Shown in pieces: positions 1 through 7,961 of a DNA stretch of 34,195 nucleotides. Position 1 is the stretch's first letter. Each line of letters starts with the position of its first letter. Location of the stretch: assembly GCF_016861605.1 (NCBI RefSeq), contig NZ_BOLM01000026.1, positions 1-34,195 of the forward strand. Reading direction: 5' to 3'. Origin of the DNA: Levilactobacillus wangkuiensis. GTDB lineage: Bacteria > Bacillota > Bacilli > Lactobacillales > Lactobacillaceae. The translations under genes and the position numbers were made by a program. Below the pieces are notes generated by a model. That model made no database searches and had not been told where the DNA came from. It was given only the letters and a program-made list of their open reading frames with translations.

Positions 1-32
1 AAAAGTATAGGTCTCCATGGCCTATTTGTTTA

Positions 33-50
33 CCCTTAATGTCTTAAGGG
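33..50. other. Short perfect hairpin upstream of rpsF
   Basis: CCCTTAA, a TGTC loop, then TTAAGGG form a perfect 7-bp stem. No T-run follows, so it is not a clear intrinsic terminator. It may be the 3' end of an upstream element outside the window. Confidence 0.3.
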
Positions 51-155
51 GTGTTGCACTTCAATTTTAAATCGGGCAAAATAAAAAAACATTTGGCCTT
101 CTTTTACGGAGTTAACCTATGTAACGTAAGCAACCACCCATCGGTCGGCCCCGAT

Positions 156-184
156 TTGCTTAAGATTGCATTCTATGCTATACT
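156..184 (+). promoter_or_regulatory. Promoter of the rpsF-ssb-rpsR operon
   Basis: The -35 box TTGCTT (156-161) is followed by a 17-bp spacer and the -10 box TATACT (179-184). A TGC just before the -10 makes it an extended -10. Transcription should start near 191, leaving a leader of about 85 nt before rpsF. The leader contains the hairpin CCAC-attgca-GTGG and could be the site of S6:S18 autoregulation, but I cannot confirm that motif. Confidence 0.7.
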
Positions 185-275
185 ACTAGCTTGTGAGTAT
201 CTGGCTTACGCTAGTGTCTCTCCTTGCTTCCACATTGCAGTGGGGGCCTGAAGTCCATAAGGAGGTGTAACATTC

Positions 276-572
276 ATGGAAACTACTAAATACGAAATCA
301 CCTACATCATTCGTCCAGATCTTGACGATGCCGCTAAAACCGCTCTGGTTGAACGCTTCGACAAGGTACTGACTGACAACGGTGCAGAATTGATCAACTC
401 GAAAGACTGGTCAAAGCGTCGGTTCGCATACGAAATTGGTGGCTTTAACGAAGGTATCTACCACGTTATCACGTTAAACGCTACTGATGACGCAGCTTTA
501 AACGAATTCGACCGTTTAGCTAAGATCAACGACAGCATCTTACGTCACATGATCGTTAAGCGCGAAGATTAA
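276..572 (+). CDS. rpsF: 30S ribosomal protein S6
   Basis: This is ribosomal protein S6 (98 aa), which binds S18 and 16S rRNA in the platform of the small subunit. The protein begins [15 protein letters not shown] and contains the typical KRRFAYEI segment, and its length is normal for the family. AAGGAGGTG lies 9 to 10 bases upstream of the ATG, so the start is secure. It is the first gene of a three-gene operon with ssb and rpsR, an arrangement conserved in Firmicutes. In relatives the operon is often controlled by S6:S18 binding its own leader. Confidence 0.97.
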   Translation: METTKYEITYIIRPDLDDAAKTALVERFDKVLTDNGAELINSKDWSKRRFAYEIGGFNEGIYHVITLNATDDAALNEFDRLAKINDSILRHMIVKRED

Positions 573-607
573 TTTAAACTTTAACTATTGAGAGGAGTTA
601 TTCAGCA

Positions 608-1174
608 ATGATCAACCGAGTAGTACTTACTGGCCGACTGACACGGGATGTTGACTTACGTTATACCCAAGGCGGTGCTGCTGTTGCCACCTTTACGCTG
701 GCTGTTGATCGGCGGTTCACCAACAAATCTGGTGAACGGGAAGCTGATTTCGTAAGTTGCGTCATCTGGCGCAAGTCCGCGGAAAACTTTGCTAACTTCT
801 TCCACAAGGGTTCCCTTGTCGGAATTGAAGGGCGCATCCAGACCCGGAATTACGAAAATCAACAAGGCCAACGTGTTTACGTGACCGAAGTTGTCGTCGA
901 GGACTTTTCATTCCTTGAACCGCGTTCTCGCAACGCCAACAACGACGGTGGTAACTACAATGGTGGTTCCGCGAATAATGCTCCTCAGCAAAATCAGAAT
1001 CAAAATGCCAACCCGTACACGAGTGGGAATACAGCTCCGGCTGCGCCAACTCAAAATACGAACCCGAACCCGGTCAACAACAATCAGGGGAACACTGGGA
1101 ATAATAACTCAGCCGATCCGTTTGCGAACTCCGGCGATTCAATTGACATTTCTGATGATGATTTACCGTTCTAA
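608..1174 (+). CDS. ssb: Single-stranded DNA-binding protein
   Basis: SSB coats single-stranded DNA during replication, repair and recombination. Residues 1 to about 105 form the OB fold, starting [20 protein letters not shown] flexible linker rich in Asn, Gln, Gly and Pro follows (about residues 110-175). The acidic tip ends in DISDDDLPF, the conserved C-terminal peptide that docks partner proteins. The 188-aa length suits the longer, essential SsbA type of Firmicutes. GAGGAG lies upstream of the ATG. It sits 35 bp after rpsF and 28 bp before rpsR, so the three genes are co-transcribed. Confidence 0.97.
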   Translation: MINRVVLTGRLTRDVDLRYTQGGAAVATFTLAVDRRFTNKSGEREADFVSCVIWRKSAENFANFFHKGSLVGIEGRIQTRNYENQQGQRVYVTEVVVEDFSFLEPRSRNANNDGGNYNGGSANNAPQQNQNQNANPYTSGNTAPAAPTQNTNPNPVNNNQGNTGNNNSADPFANSGDSIDISDDDLPF

Positions 1175-1202
1175 ACACTAATTATCGAGGAGGGAATTCC
1201 AC

Positions 1203-1442
1203 ATGGCAGGACAACGTCGTGGCGGCCGTCGCCGTCGGAAGGTTGACTTTATTGCAGCCAACCACATCGAATACATTGATTACAAAGACACTGACTTATT
1301 ACGTCGGTTTATCTCCGAACGAGGCAAGATTTTACCTCGTCGGGTTACTGGCACTAGTGCCAAGAACCAACGTAAGTTAACCATCGCTATCAAGCGTTCA
1401 CGGATCATGGGCTTAATGCCTTTCGTCAGTGAAGAAGGTTAA
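1203..1442 (+). CDS. rpsR: 30S ribosomal protein S18
   Basis: S18 (79 aa) pairs with S6 on the platform of the 30S subunit. The basic N-terminus contains [11 protein letters not shown], and the family core is visible as [20 protein letters not shown] followed by RRVTGT and [20 protein letters not shown] lies upstream of the ATG. It is the last gene of the rpsF-ssb-rpsR operon, closed by a strong terminator 14 bp after the stop codon. Confidence 0.97.
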   Translation: MAGQRRGGRRRRKVDFIAANHIEYIDYKDTDLLRRFISERGKILPRRVTGTSAKNQRKLTIAIKRSRIMGLMPFVSEEG

Positions 1443-1456
1443 TTAAAACCGAAATG

Positions 1457-1489
1457 AGACCAACTACAGAGATGTGGTTGGTCTTTTTT
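1457..1489 (+). terminator. Rho-independent terminator of rpsF-ssb-rpsR
   Basis: AGACCAACTAC (1457-1467) pairs fully with GTGGTTGGTCT (1474-1484) around a 6-nt loop and is followed by a run of six T. Confidence 0.93.
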
Positions 1490-1583
1490 ATGTCCAACTG
1501 GATCTGGAATCAAAGCTACAGCCTCTAGGATGAGTAATCAAATCACAGAAAGTCGTAAAATGAGCCGCGTACTTTAATAGTTG

Positions 1584-1612
1584 TTGAATCGGGCGTGAAG
1601 GAAGCCTATAAT
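1584..1612 (+). promoter_or_regulatory. Promoter of the small membrane gene at 1682
   Basis: TTGAAT (1584-1589), a 17-bp spacer and a perfect TATAAT (1607-1612) predict a start near 1619 and a leader of about 60 nt. Confidence 0.65.
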
Positions 1613-1681
1613 CATTAGTTGTTTCAGGGGATAAACGATTAAAATGGGACGAATATTAAATGGCGCTAGGCAGGAGATAGA

Positions 1682-1948
1682 GTGAAAAGAGTATGGGTAC
1701 ACGTGGGAAAGCTGAATGCGATTACCCGCGAGCAATTTAAGAATTATACCAAGTGGTTTAGGGCTTTGTCGTACATTTCTGGACCGGTTACGACAATCGC
1801 CATCTTGTCATTTCTCATGCCTTTTCCGTTTAATGACATGTTCTTTGTATTAATGATCATCTACTATATTCTTTTCGTCGGAACTTTTTTCGTTGAGAGT
1901 ATCATTCATGGAATCAGGTACTGTTACAATCAGCGAGGGCATAAGTAG
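1682..1948 (+). CDS. Small two-helix membrane protein, function unknown
   Basis: I do not recognise this 88-aa protein. It starts at GTG with AGGAG placed 6 bases upstream and has its own consensus promoter, so it is probably real. The N-terminus is soluble and basic. Two hydrophobic segments follow, at about residues 31-47 and 51-72, then a short positively charged tail ending YCYNQRGHK. It stands alone between the rpsR terminator and its own terminator at 1957-2010. Size and layout resemble small accessory membrane proteins of lactobacilli, but no function can be assigned. Confidence 0.6.
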   Translation: MKRVWVHVGKLNAITREQFKNYTKWFRALSYISGPVTTIAILSFLMPFPFNDMFFVLMIIYYILFVGTFFVESIIHGIRYCYNQRGHK

Positions 1949-1956
1949 ACCGAAAG

Positions 1957-2010
1957 TCATGCACAGTGGAACGGGATGAATCTGATTCTGCTACTGGGGC
2001 ATGATTTTTT
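1957..2010 (+). terminator. Probable terminator after the 1682 gene
   Basis: TCATGC (1957-1962) pairs with GCATGA (1999-2004), with partial inner pairing (AGT with ACT), and is followed by six T. The loop is large, so confidence is moderate. Confidence 0.55.
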
Positions 2011-2155
2011 GTTGAGGAACACCCTTTATGTGAAGGGCGTCCAGGCGTTACTTAATCTTTATGTCCAACAGATAAAAATTACAATGTAAATAGGTAACAA
2101 TCTGTCCAATCCCACCGATTCATGCTAAAATGGCGGGTATGAGGAGATGATGTAC

Positions 2156-2998
2156 ATGAAACAACGGGGATTTAAGTTAGGTGTGAGTTTGGCATTAGTC
2201 GGAGCGGCAGTCGGGTTAGGCATCGGTCAGCCGGCCACGGCCCACGCGAAGAGCTGGTTAAGTGGAACCACAACGCACCAGTTACTGACGCAGCCCAATG
2301 GGGACGCCAATTCACCGAGTCTGTATGCCACCAGTGTAACGACGAAAAAAGCGTATATGTGGAATTTAAAGCACACGAAGAAGATTCATAATCTGAATAA
2401 CTATCCGAAGACGTCTTGGTATTTGGTTGGCACCGTCACCAAACCGGGGAAAGGTGTCTACTATCAGGTCACGACCTATGACAAGAAAATCAAGGGGCTA
2501 GTCTGGAACAAGTACCTGACGGCCTATAGCCAGAAGACACCACGGAACTTCAAGAGCGCTGCGGCGTATACGAAATTCATTCAGACCGATCCGTCGCAAA
2601 AACTCACGCGAGCGGTTTTGAAAGTCTTTCCCAACGTTCCGTTGGATTTCCAGTTGTCTAAGTACACGGCAACGCGCTTTGATTCATTCCCAACCAGCAT
2701 TAGTGGCTACAAGAATATGGTGCCCATCAGCACGTTCTCGCTGGATCCAAGCGATTTCAAGAACATTCAAGGATACACCGATGAATTTAATCTGGATTCT
2801 AGCAACAAGCTGTACTGGTACTGGCAAGTTACCTACGGCCAACCGGTCGCTGGTCGAATCGCCAAGCTGCAGGAGGCCTTAGCCAGTCAGGGGTGGACTG
2901 CCGAAAAAATCGCCAACCTCGATAGTAGCTGGCGACTGGGCGTTTGCCTCGTTGAAAATGGTCAGATTGCGGTAGTTTTGGCGCAAACGACGAAATAA
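2156..2998 (+). CDS. Secreted hypothetical protein
   Basis: This exported protein (280 aa from the chosen start) has a classic Sec signal peptide: MKQRGFKLG, a hydrophobic core rich in Ala, Gly, Leu and Val, and a probable cleavage site at AHA-KS. The mature part is rich in Lys, Tyr and Trp. Its first 100 residues resemble the small beta-rich surface modules of lactobacilli (for example TSWYLVGTVTKPGKGVYYQVTTYD), but I cannot name the family. In-frame ATGs occur at 2147, 2150 and 2156. GAGGAG (2141-2146) abuts the first, so 2156, with a 9-nt spacing, is the likelier start. An extended -10, TGCTAAAAT, ends at 2130. The gene is closed by a bidirectional terminator shared with the convergent amidohydrolase gene. 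Confidence 0.75.
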   Translation: MKQRGFKLGVSLALVGAAVGLGIGQPATAHAKSWLSGTTTHQLLTQPNGDANSPSLYATSVTTKKAYMWNLKHTKKIHNLNNYPKTSWYLVGTVTKPGKGVYYQVTTYDKKIKGLVWNKYLTAYSQKTPRNFKSAAAYTKFIQTDPSQKLTRAVLKVFPNVPLDFQLSKYTATRFDSFPTSISGYKNMVPISTFSLDPSDFKNIQGYTDEFNLDSSNKLYWYWQVTYGQPVAGRIAKLQEALASQGWTAEKIANLDSSWRLGVCLVENGQIAVVLAQTTK

Positions 2999-3004
2999 AA
3001 TCAA

Positions 3005-3057
3005 AAAAGCAATGCCTCAGCGTGAGGGGTCGAATCCTTCGCTGAGGCATTGCTTTT
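3005..3057. terminator. Bidirectional terminator between convergent genes
   Basis: An 18-bp perfect stem (3005-3022 with 3040-3057) is flanked by A-runs and T-runs on both sides. It ends the secreted-protein gene on the plus strand and the oppA-amidohydrolase operon on the minus strand. Confidence 0.93.
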
Positions 3058-3064
3058 CTGTTAC

Positions 3065-4252
3065 CTAAAATTCCCGATGGCCGCCTAAGTAGACTTGCTT
3101 GTCGGCTTGTTTGACGTTGGCCGTGTCCGCCAGTGGATTAGCTTTCAAGACCTGGAAATCAGCAAACTTGCCCACTTCTAGCGTGCCGTATTCCTGGTCG
3201 ACGCCCAGCAGTGCCGCCGAGTTCAAACTCGAGCACTGGTAGGCCTGCGCTAGGGTCATGCCCACACGCGTCAACAGGCCAAACTCGTCTGGCGTTAGGT
3301 CAAAACCATTGAAGGGGGTGCCGGCGTCGGTCCCACAGGTGAATTTGACACCGAGCTCAAAGGCCCGCTTCAAATTCACGTAGGTATCGTCCAAGGCGTC
3401 GGCACATTTCTTCACTTCCCAGTCCGGAAGCACGCCCTTACCGAAGGCGGGAATCGTCCATTCGGCAATGAGGGTGGGCGTGAGGTAGGTACCCTGCTTA
3501 ACCATTTGCCGCGCCTCATCCGCCGTCACGTAGAAACCGTGCTCGATGGAATCGACGCCGGCGTCCAGGGCGTTTTGAATCCCTGGGTTGCCTTCCGCGT
3601 GGGCGGCAACTAACCGGCGCTTGTGATGGGCCTCTTCAACGGCCGCGTGCATTTCCGCCACGGAGAGTTGCGGGTCTTCCATGAAATCATTGGGCGTCAT
3701 GACACCGCCAGTCGCCATGACCTTGACCGTTTCCGCGCCGGCCTTGAAGGCTTGACGGACGGCCTTGCGCATTTCATCGGGAGAGTCGACCAGGTAGGCG
3801 GCGTGGGGCGCATCCCCGTGGCCCCCGGTCATGGAGAAGGCGCGGCCGGATGTCAGCATGTGCGGCGTATGAGGCAGGAGTCCCTGTTGTTGCAGGCGCT
3901 TGAGCTTGACGTCGGCGTCATAGGTCGTCCCGCACTGCCGCACGTAGGTGACCCCAGACTTGAGGAGCGTTTGTAAATTCTCGTAGGCGAAGACGGCGAC
4001 CTCGGACTCGGATTGACCGAACTGACCACTGAAGGAGTCGGGACTCAGGGTCACGTGGGTGTGGACGTTGAAAAATCCGGGCATCACGTATTGGCCGCCC
4101 AAGTCGACCTGATCATCAGCGGCGGCCGGTGTGCCTTGGCCGCGGTCAACTAATTTGTGGGTGTCATTATCAACGGTGAACCAGGCATCAGGGACGTTGT
4201 GGTCGCTGGCGCCATCGAACAGGGTGAAGTTGTGGAAAGTAGTTTTGGTCAT
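3065..4252 (-). CDS. Metal-dependent amidohydrolase, cassette 1
   Basis: This 395-aa enzyme belongs to the amidohydrolase superfamily (imidazolonepropionase/prolidase-like group), a cytoplasmic TIM-barrel hydrolase. Visible metal ligands are the HTH motif (His64, His66) after VMPGFFN, a probable carboxylated Lys177 in VKVMATGG, His218 in AAHAEG, His238 in SIEHGF and Asp309 in CGTDAGTP. Related enzymes cleave dipeptides or N-acyl amino acids; the substrate here is not known. An AGGAGGA site precedes the ATG. The gene follows oppA by 80 bp with no terminator between, so it is transcribed from the same T-box-controlled promoter. My inference is that it processes peptides or amino-acid derivatives taken up through the neighbouring binding protein. 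A paralogue of identical length lies at 6407-7594. Confidence 0.88.
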   Translation of the reverse strand: MTKTTFHNFTLFDGASDHNVPDAWFTVDNDTHKLVDRGQGTPAAADDQVDLGGQYVMPGFFNVHTHVTLSPDSFSGQFGQSESEVAVFAYENLQTLLKSGVTYVRQCGTTYDADVKLKRLQQQGLLPHTPHMLTSGRAFSMTGGHGDAPHAAYLVDSPDEMRKAVRQAFKAGAETVKVMATGGVMTPNDFMEDPQLSVAEMHAAVEEAHHKRRLVAAHAEGNPGIQNALDAGVDSIEHGFYVTADEARQMVKQGTYLTPTLIAEWTIPAFGKGVLPDWEVKKCADALDDTYVNLKRAFELGVKFTCGTDAGTPFNGFDLTPDEFGLLTRVGMTLAQAYQCSSLNSAALLGVDQEYGTLEVGKFADFQVLKANPLADTANVKQADKQVYLGGHREF

Positions 4253-4332
4253 AGAAATTCCTCCTAAAATTCATTTGTTGGGGTTAAGTATCACGACTTA
4301 TATAGTTAGAAAGCCGAGATTACGGGTTAACC

Positions 4333-5940
4333 CTACTTCCAGTAAGCGTATTGGTATTGCGCCTCGTTTAACAGCGAGTAGTGCAGTCCGCCGACCTTAC
4401 TGCTGATCAGCTTGGCCTCGGATGGCTGGTAGAGAGGCAGGTAGCCCTTGACGCTCATTAAGTATTTGTCGGCCTTCATCAGCGACTTGTAGCGAGCTAG
4501 GCCGGTTTGACCATCGGCGGTTGCGAGCAGCTGGTTGTAGGTGCTGTCGTTCCAGTTGGTGAAGTTGACGGTATTGCCCTTGGCTGCCAAATTGAGGTAG
4601 TCAGAGGCGTCCAGCCAGTTGGTCGACCAGCCGGTGAGGTTGAGCTCAAACGTTCCGGCAAAGTCGCGGGCCACGTGTTGGGCGTGGGGGATGGCAGTCG
4701 TGGTGACGGTCAAGCCCTTCAGGTTCTTCTCCATTTCGGATTGGAGGTAGGTGCCGACCTTCTTATCATCATCGGTATCGTCCGTCAAAAGGTTCAGCGT
4801 GACCTTGGTCTTACCGGTCTCCTTCAGGTATTTCGCCCAGTAGGTCTTGGCTTGGGCCACGTCATGGGGTAACAGGTTGCCAACTTCCTTGGCCATGTCC
4901 TGCCCGGTCTTCGGGTTCGCCTGGTCGCCTTGTGGCACGGCACTCAGCGCTGGTTTGGAGCCGTCTTGGAGCACCTTATTAGTCAATTGTTGGCGGTCGA
5001 TGACGGCGGAGATGGCTTGGCGCAGGTTCTCGGAGTTCGTCGCGGTCTTGCGGCTATTAACGTACAGGTAGTTCAAACGACCAGTCAAATGGGTATGTAG
5101 GCTCGCATCCTTGCTGTTAGCGCGCACGTACTCGCCAGTGACCGTGGTTTCCTGGACCTTGTCGCTCTTAAACAAGTTCGCGGCGGTATTCACATCCTTG
5201 GTGACGGCCACCTTGACGCGCTTGATCTGAACTTCTTTGGCGTTCCAGTAGTGGGGGTTCTTGACGTAGTGCCAGGTGGCGTTACTGCCGGTCCAACCGA
5301 CCAGCTTGTAGGGCCCATTACCCACGGACTTCGCGGCGCTGGTCCCGTATTTCTGACCATATTTCTTGACGGCGGCGGTGTTCAGCGGGTAATACTTGCT
5401 GGCGACCAGGTCATTGAAGTATGGGACGGCCTTGCTCAGTTGAAATTGGAGCTTGGTCGTGCTCAGCGCCTTAACGCCTAACTTAGAGGCTGGTAGGGTG
5501 CCCTTTTGAACGGCAGCGTAGTTCTTAAATGCCGAGAGGACACTGGCGTACTGGGCCTTGGTCTTGGGGTCGGCCATCCGTTGAAGGGACGTCACGAAGT
5601 CCTGGGCGGTGACGCGCTGCCCGTTGGCCCATTTGGCATTCTGCTTCAGGGTGAAGGTGTAGGTCTTGCCATGATTGGTGGGGGTGACGACCTTCGTCGC
5701 GACGCCGGCCACAATTTTATTGGCTTTGTTATAGGTATAGAGGCCTTCCATCGTCTGGTAGATGACGCTGGCACTGTTGGTGTCGGTGTCCTTGTTAGGG
5801 TCGGCGGTGGCGGGCTCACTGGCCAGCGTCACGTTGAGCGTGCGGTTCTTATTGGTCGTGTGACCAGCCGCGCTACCGCAACCGGCTAGAGATAAGACAG
5901 TGAGTAAAGCTAGTGGTGCAGTCCAAACAAAATGTTTCAT
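4333..5940 (-). CDS. oppA: Peptide ABC transporter substrate-binding lipoprotein, cassette 1
   Basis: This is an OppA-type oligopeptide-binding protein (SBP family 5), 535 aa, anchored outside the membrane as a lipoprotein. The signal peptide ends in the lipobox LAGC (Cys21). Family landmarks are ASVIYQTMEGLYTYN, the segment KWANGQRVTAQDFVTSLQRM, GPYKLVGW, and VKNPHYWNA. The chosen ATG has AGGAGGG 8 nt upstream; an in-frame start eight codons earlier has none. No permease or ATPase genes are nearby, so it must share a transporter. A T-box leader (5996-6338) precedes it, probably specific for isoleucine. The start region coincides with a parS-like palindrome. An amidohydrolase gene follows in the same operon. 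Confidence 0.92.
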   Translation of the reverse strand: MKHFVWTAPLALLTVLSLAGCGSAAGHTTNKNRTLNVTLASEPATADPNKDTDTNSASVIYQTMEGLYTYNKANKIVAGVATKVVTPTNHGKTYTFTLKQNAKWANGQRVTAQDFVTSLQRMADPKTKAQYASVLSAFKNYAAVQKGTLPASKLGVKALSTTKLQFQLSKAVPYFNDLVASKYYPLNTAAVKKYGQKYGTSAAKSVGNGPYKLVGWTGSNATWHYVKNPHYWNAKEVQIKRVKVAVTKDVNTAANLFKSDKVQETTVTGEYVRANSKDASLHTHLTGRLNYLYVNSRKTATNSENLRQAISAVIDRQQLTNKVLQDGSKPALSAVPQGDQANPKTGQDMAKEVGNLLPHDVAQAKTYWAKYLKETGKTKVTLNLLTDDTDDDKKVGTYLQSEMEKNLKGLTVTTTAIPHAQHVARDFAGTFELNLTGWSTNWLDASDYLNLAAKGNTVNFTNWNDSTYNQLLATADGQTGLARYKSLMKADKYLMSVKGYLPLYQPSEAKLISSKVGGLHYSLLNEAQYQYAYWK

Positions 5941-5948
5941 GTGAAACA
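5933..5948. promoter_or_regulatory. parS: parS-like site over the oppA start codon (cassette 1)
   Basis: TGTTTCATGTGAAACA differs by one base from the ParB recognition sequence TGTTNCACGTGAAACA known from Bacillus subtilis. It spans the oppA start codon. Confidence 0.65.
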
Positions 5949-5995
5949 CCCTCCTAGAATTCAATTGATTAGAACATTAGCGGCGGTGGCCAAAC

Positions 5996-6338
5996 AAAAA
6001 GCACCCCTACAGAAAATACTTCTCTGTAAGGGTGCTTGCGCACGGTACCACCTTATTTTTGCGACGCGAAAACGCATCGTCTTGACTATGAACGGCGGGC
6101 TTCCTAGGAGTCGAGGCCCAAGGGCTAGGATCGATTGAAGCCGCGACTACTCCCGCGATTCACTGCATTGATAACGGATGCTCCCGGTTGACACTTACTT
6201 GGATTTCAGCTAACTGCTCCGAAGGGATGTTCACGGCGACTGGCTTGACCCGCTCTCACTTTACCGGGCTCGCTGGCAAGGATGGTCGCTGCTACTGGAC
6301 TTCATCATCACATTTTCATTTTCTAATCAATTGTTAAT
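5996..6338 (-). ncRNA. T-box riboswitch, probably Ile-specific
   Basis: This tRNA-sensing leader controls oppA and the amidohydrolase of cassette 1. On the minus strand it shows the K-turn UGAUGA and the AGUA loop-E strand near its start, an AGCGA distal motif, and the T-box AAGGTGGTACCGTGCG (6039-6054). The terminator stem GCACCC/GGGTGC with a T-run lies at 5996-6037. The specifier side reads GAAC-AUC-C followed by CUUC, which pairs with GAAG, giving AUC (Ile). The UGGU of the T-box requires a tRNA with discriminator A, which fits tRNA-Ile and argues against the overlapping reading CAU (His, discriminator C). Confidence 0.9.
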
Positions 6339-6345
6339 AATTGCT

Positions 6346-6373
6346 AGTTTAGCACCGAAAAATTATTTGTCAA
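6346..6373 (-). promoter_or_regulatory. Promoter of T-box cassette 1
   Basis: Read on the minus strand: TTGACA (6368-6373), a 16-bp spacer, then TAAACT (6346-6351) preceded by TGC (extended -10). The start is expected near 6339. The same layout occurs in cassette 2. Confidence 0.75.
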
Positions 6374-6406
6374 CGTGAAAATTGAAATTAATTTTTCTGA
6401 GGGCCA

Positions 6407-7594
6407 TTAAAATTGTTGGATGCCGCCCACGTAAACGCCCTTATCCGCCTGTTTGACGGCGGCCGTATCGGCTAATGGATCGGCCCGGAGCACTTGGAAG
6501 TCAGCGTGCTTGCCAACTTCAAGGGTGCCGTAGTCGTCGGCGATTCCTAAAAGCGTGGCCGAGTTGATGCTGGAACATTGGTAGGCCTGTGCGGGGGTCA
6601 TCCCCACCTTGGTGAGCAGGCCAAACTCGTCGGGGGTCCGGTCGAAGCCGTTGAAGGGGGTGCCGGCATCGGTGCCGCAGGTGAATTTCACCCCAATTTC
6701 AAACGCACGCTTCAGGTTGTGGTAGGTGTCATCGATGGCGTCGGCAGCCTTCTTGACCTCCCAGTCAGGAAGCACGCCGCGGCCTTTTTCGGGGATGACC
6801 CATTCGGCAATCAGCGTGGGGGTCAGGTAGGTGCCCTGGGCAATCATCTGGTGGGCCTCGGCTTCATTAACGTAGAAGCCGTGCTCGATGGAGTCGACGC
6901 CGGCATCAAGGGCGTTTTGAATTCCCGGATTGCCTTCGGCGTGGGCCGCGACGATGCGCCGTTTGTGGTGCGCTTCCTCAACGGCCACGTGCATCTCGGG
7001 CACGGAGAGTTGCGGGTCCTCCATGAAGTCGTTGGGCGTCATGACCCCACCGGTCGCCATGACCTTGATGCATTCAGCGCCGGCCTTGAAGGCTTGCCGC
7101 ACGCCCTTGCGCATTTCGTCGGGGGAGTCGACCAGGTAGGCCGAGTTGCGGCCATCCCCGTGGCCCCCGGTCATTGAAAATGCCCGACCGGATGCCATGA
7201 TGTGTGGGGTGTGCGGCAGGCGTCCATCGCGTTGAAGCCGCTTGAGTTTGATATCGACGTCGTAAGTCGCGCCGCACTGGCGGATGTAGGTGACGCCTGA
7301 CTTGAGGAGCTTCTGAAGATTCTCGTAGCCAAAGACCGCGGATTCCGATTCGGACGCACCGAAGCTCCCGCTAAAGGAGTCGGGATTACTGGTGATGTGG
7401 GTATGTACGTTGATGAAGCCCGGCATGACGTACTGGCCGTGGAGGTCGACTTGTTCGTCGGCAGTATCGGGGTGTCCCGTGCCACTGGCCGTGATCTTGC
7501 CGGTGTCGGTGTCTACGGTAAACCAAGCGTTTGGCATGTTCTGGTCGCCAGCGCCGTCAAATAGGGTGAAGTTGTAGAATGTTTTTTTCGTCAT
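6407..7594 (-). CDS. Metal-dependent amidohydrolase, cassette 2
   Basis: This paralogue of the 3065-4252 gene has the same length (395 aa) and keeps every putative metal ligand in place: HTH at 64-66, Lys177 in IKVMATGG, His in AAHAEG, His in SIEHGF and Asp in CGTDAGTP. It starts MTKKTFYNFTLFDGAGD. AGGAGGA lies upstream of the ATG. It is downstream of the second oppA, but here the gap is 367 bp and contains two 88-bp direct repeats. I see no clear terminator after its stop codon; read-through would reach the promoter and T-box of cassette 1. Substrate unknown. The prolidase-like relatives and the peptide-binding neighbour suggest dipeptides or acylated amino acids, an inference only. Confidence 0.88.
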   Translation of the reverse strand: MTKKTFYNFTLFDGAGDQNMPNAWFTVDTDTGKITASGTGHPDTADEQVDLHGQYVMPGFINVHTHITSNPDSFSGSFGASESESAVFGYENLQKLLKSGVTYIRQCGATYDVDIKLKRLQRDGRLPHTPHIMASGRAFSMTGGHGDGRNSAYLVDSPDEMRKGVRQAFKAGAECIKVMATGGVMTPNDFMEDPQLSVPEMHVAVEEAHHKRRIVAAHAEGNPGIQNALDAGVDSIEHGFYVNEAEAHQMIAQGTYLTPTLIAEWVIPEKGRGVLPDWEVKKAADAIDDTYHNLKRAFEIGVKFTCGTDAGTPFNGFDRTPDEFGLLTKVGMTPAQAYQCSSINSATLLGIADDYGTLEVGKHADFQVLRADPLADTAAVKQADKGVYVGGIQQF

Positions 7595-7652
7595 AGATGA
7601 GTCCTCCTGAATTTTATGGATTTGAATTTTGATAACGGATTGATGGGAATTT

Positions 7653-7740
7653 TCTTAGGTCGTTAACCGCGTTCTGCGCGTGTCTATCCGGAAACCTGCG
7701 GCCTTGGAAACGTGCTCCGAGAGCCAGACTCCTGCGCTTA
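7653..7740. repeat. 88-bp direct repeat, copy A
   Basis: It is nearly identical to 7787-7874 and begins TCTTAGGTCGTTAA and ends CCTGCGCTTA. It lies in the intergenic region between oppA and the amidohydrolase of cassette 2. See copy B. Confidence 0.85.
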
Positions 7741-7786
7741 ACCCCGGTTCAGTAATGTCTCTTTAGTAGTCATTGGGTTTATCTTG

Positions 7787-7874
7787 TCTTAGGTCGTTAA
7801 GCGGGTTCTGCGCGTGTCTATTCGGAAACCCGCGGCCTTGGAAACGTGCTACACAAGGCAGGCCCCTGCGCTTA
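7787..7874. repeat. 88-bp direct repeat, copy B
   Basis: The same length and ends as copy A, offset by 134 bp. On the minus strand the unit has TAAGCG near one end and CGCTTA near the other, and an internal GCGGGTT/AACCCGC hairpin. The rest of 7595-7961 holds further short hairpins (for example CGGC-aac-GCCG) but no gene. Confidence 0.85.
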
Positions 7875-7961
7875 GAAAGTCCAAGCACTCCTGCCCGGCG
7901 TTGCCGAACAGAAGCCCTTGGCCTCCCTAATGCTCAGGGTCTTAGCGCCTTGTTCCGCACT

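Noticed and set aside
51..251. 66-aa open frame upstream of rpsF
   Set aside because: It spans the rpsF promoter, has no ribosome binding site and resembles no protein.
4507..5889. Long open frames on the plus strand opposite oppA
   Set aside because: They are antisense shadows created by codon bias of the real gene; the same pattern recurs opposite the other oppA copies and amidohydrolases.
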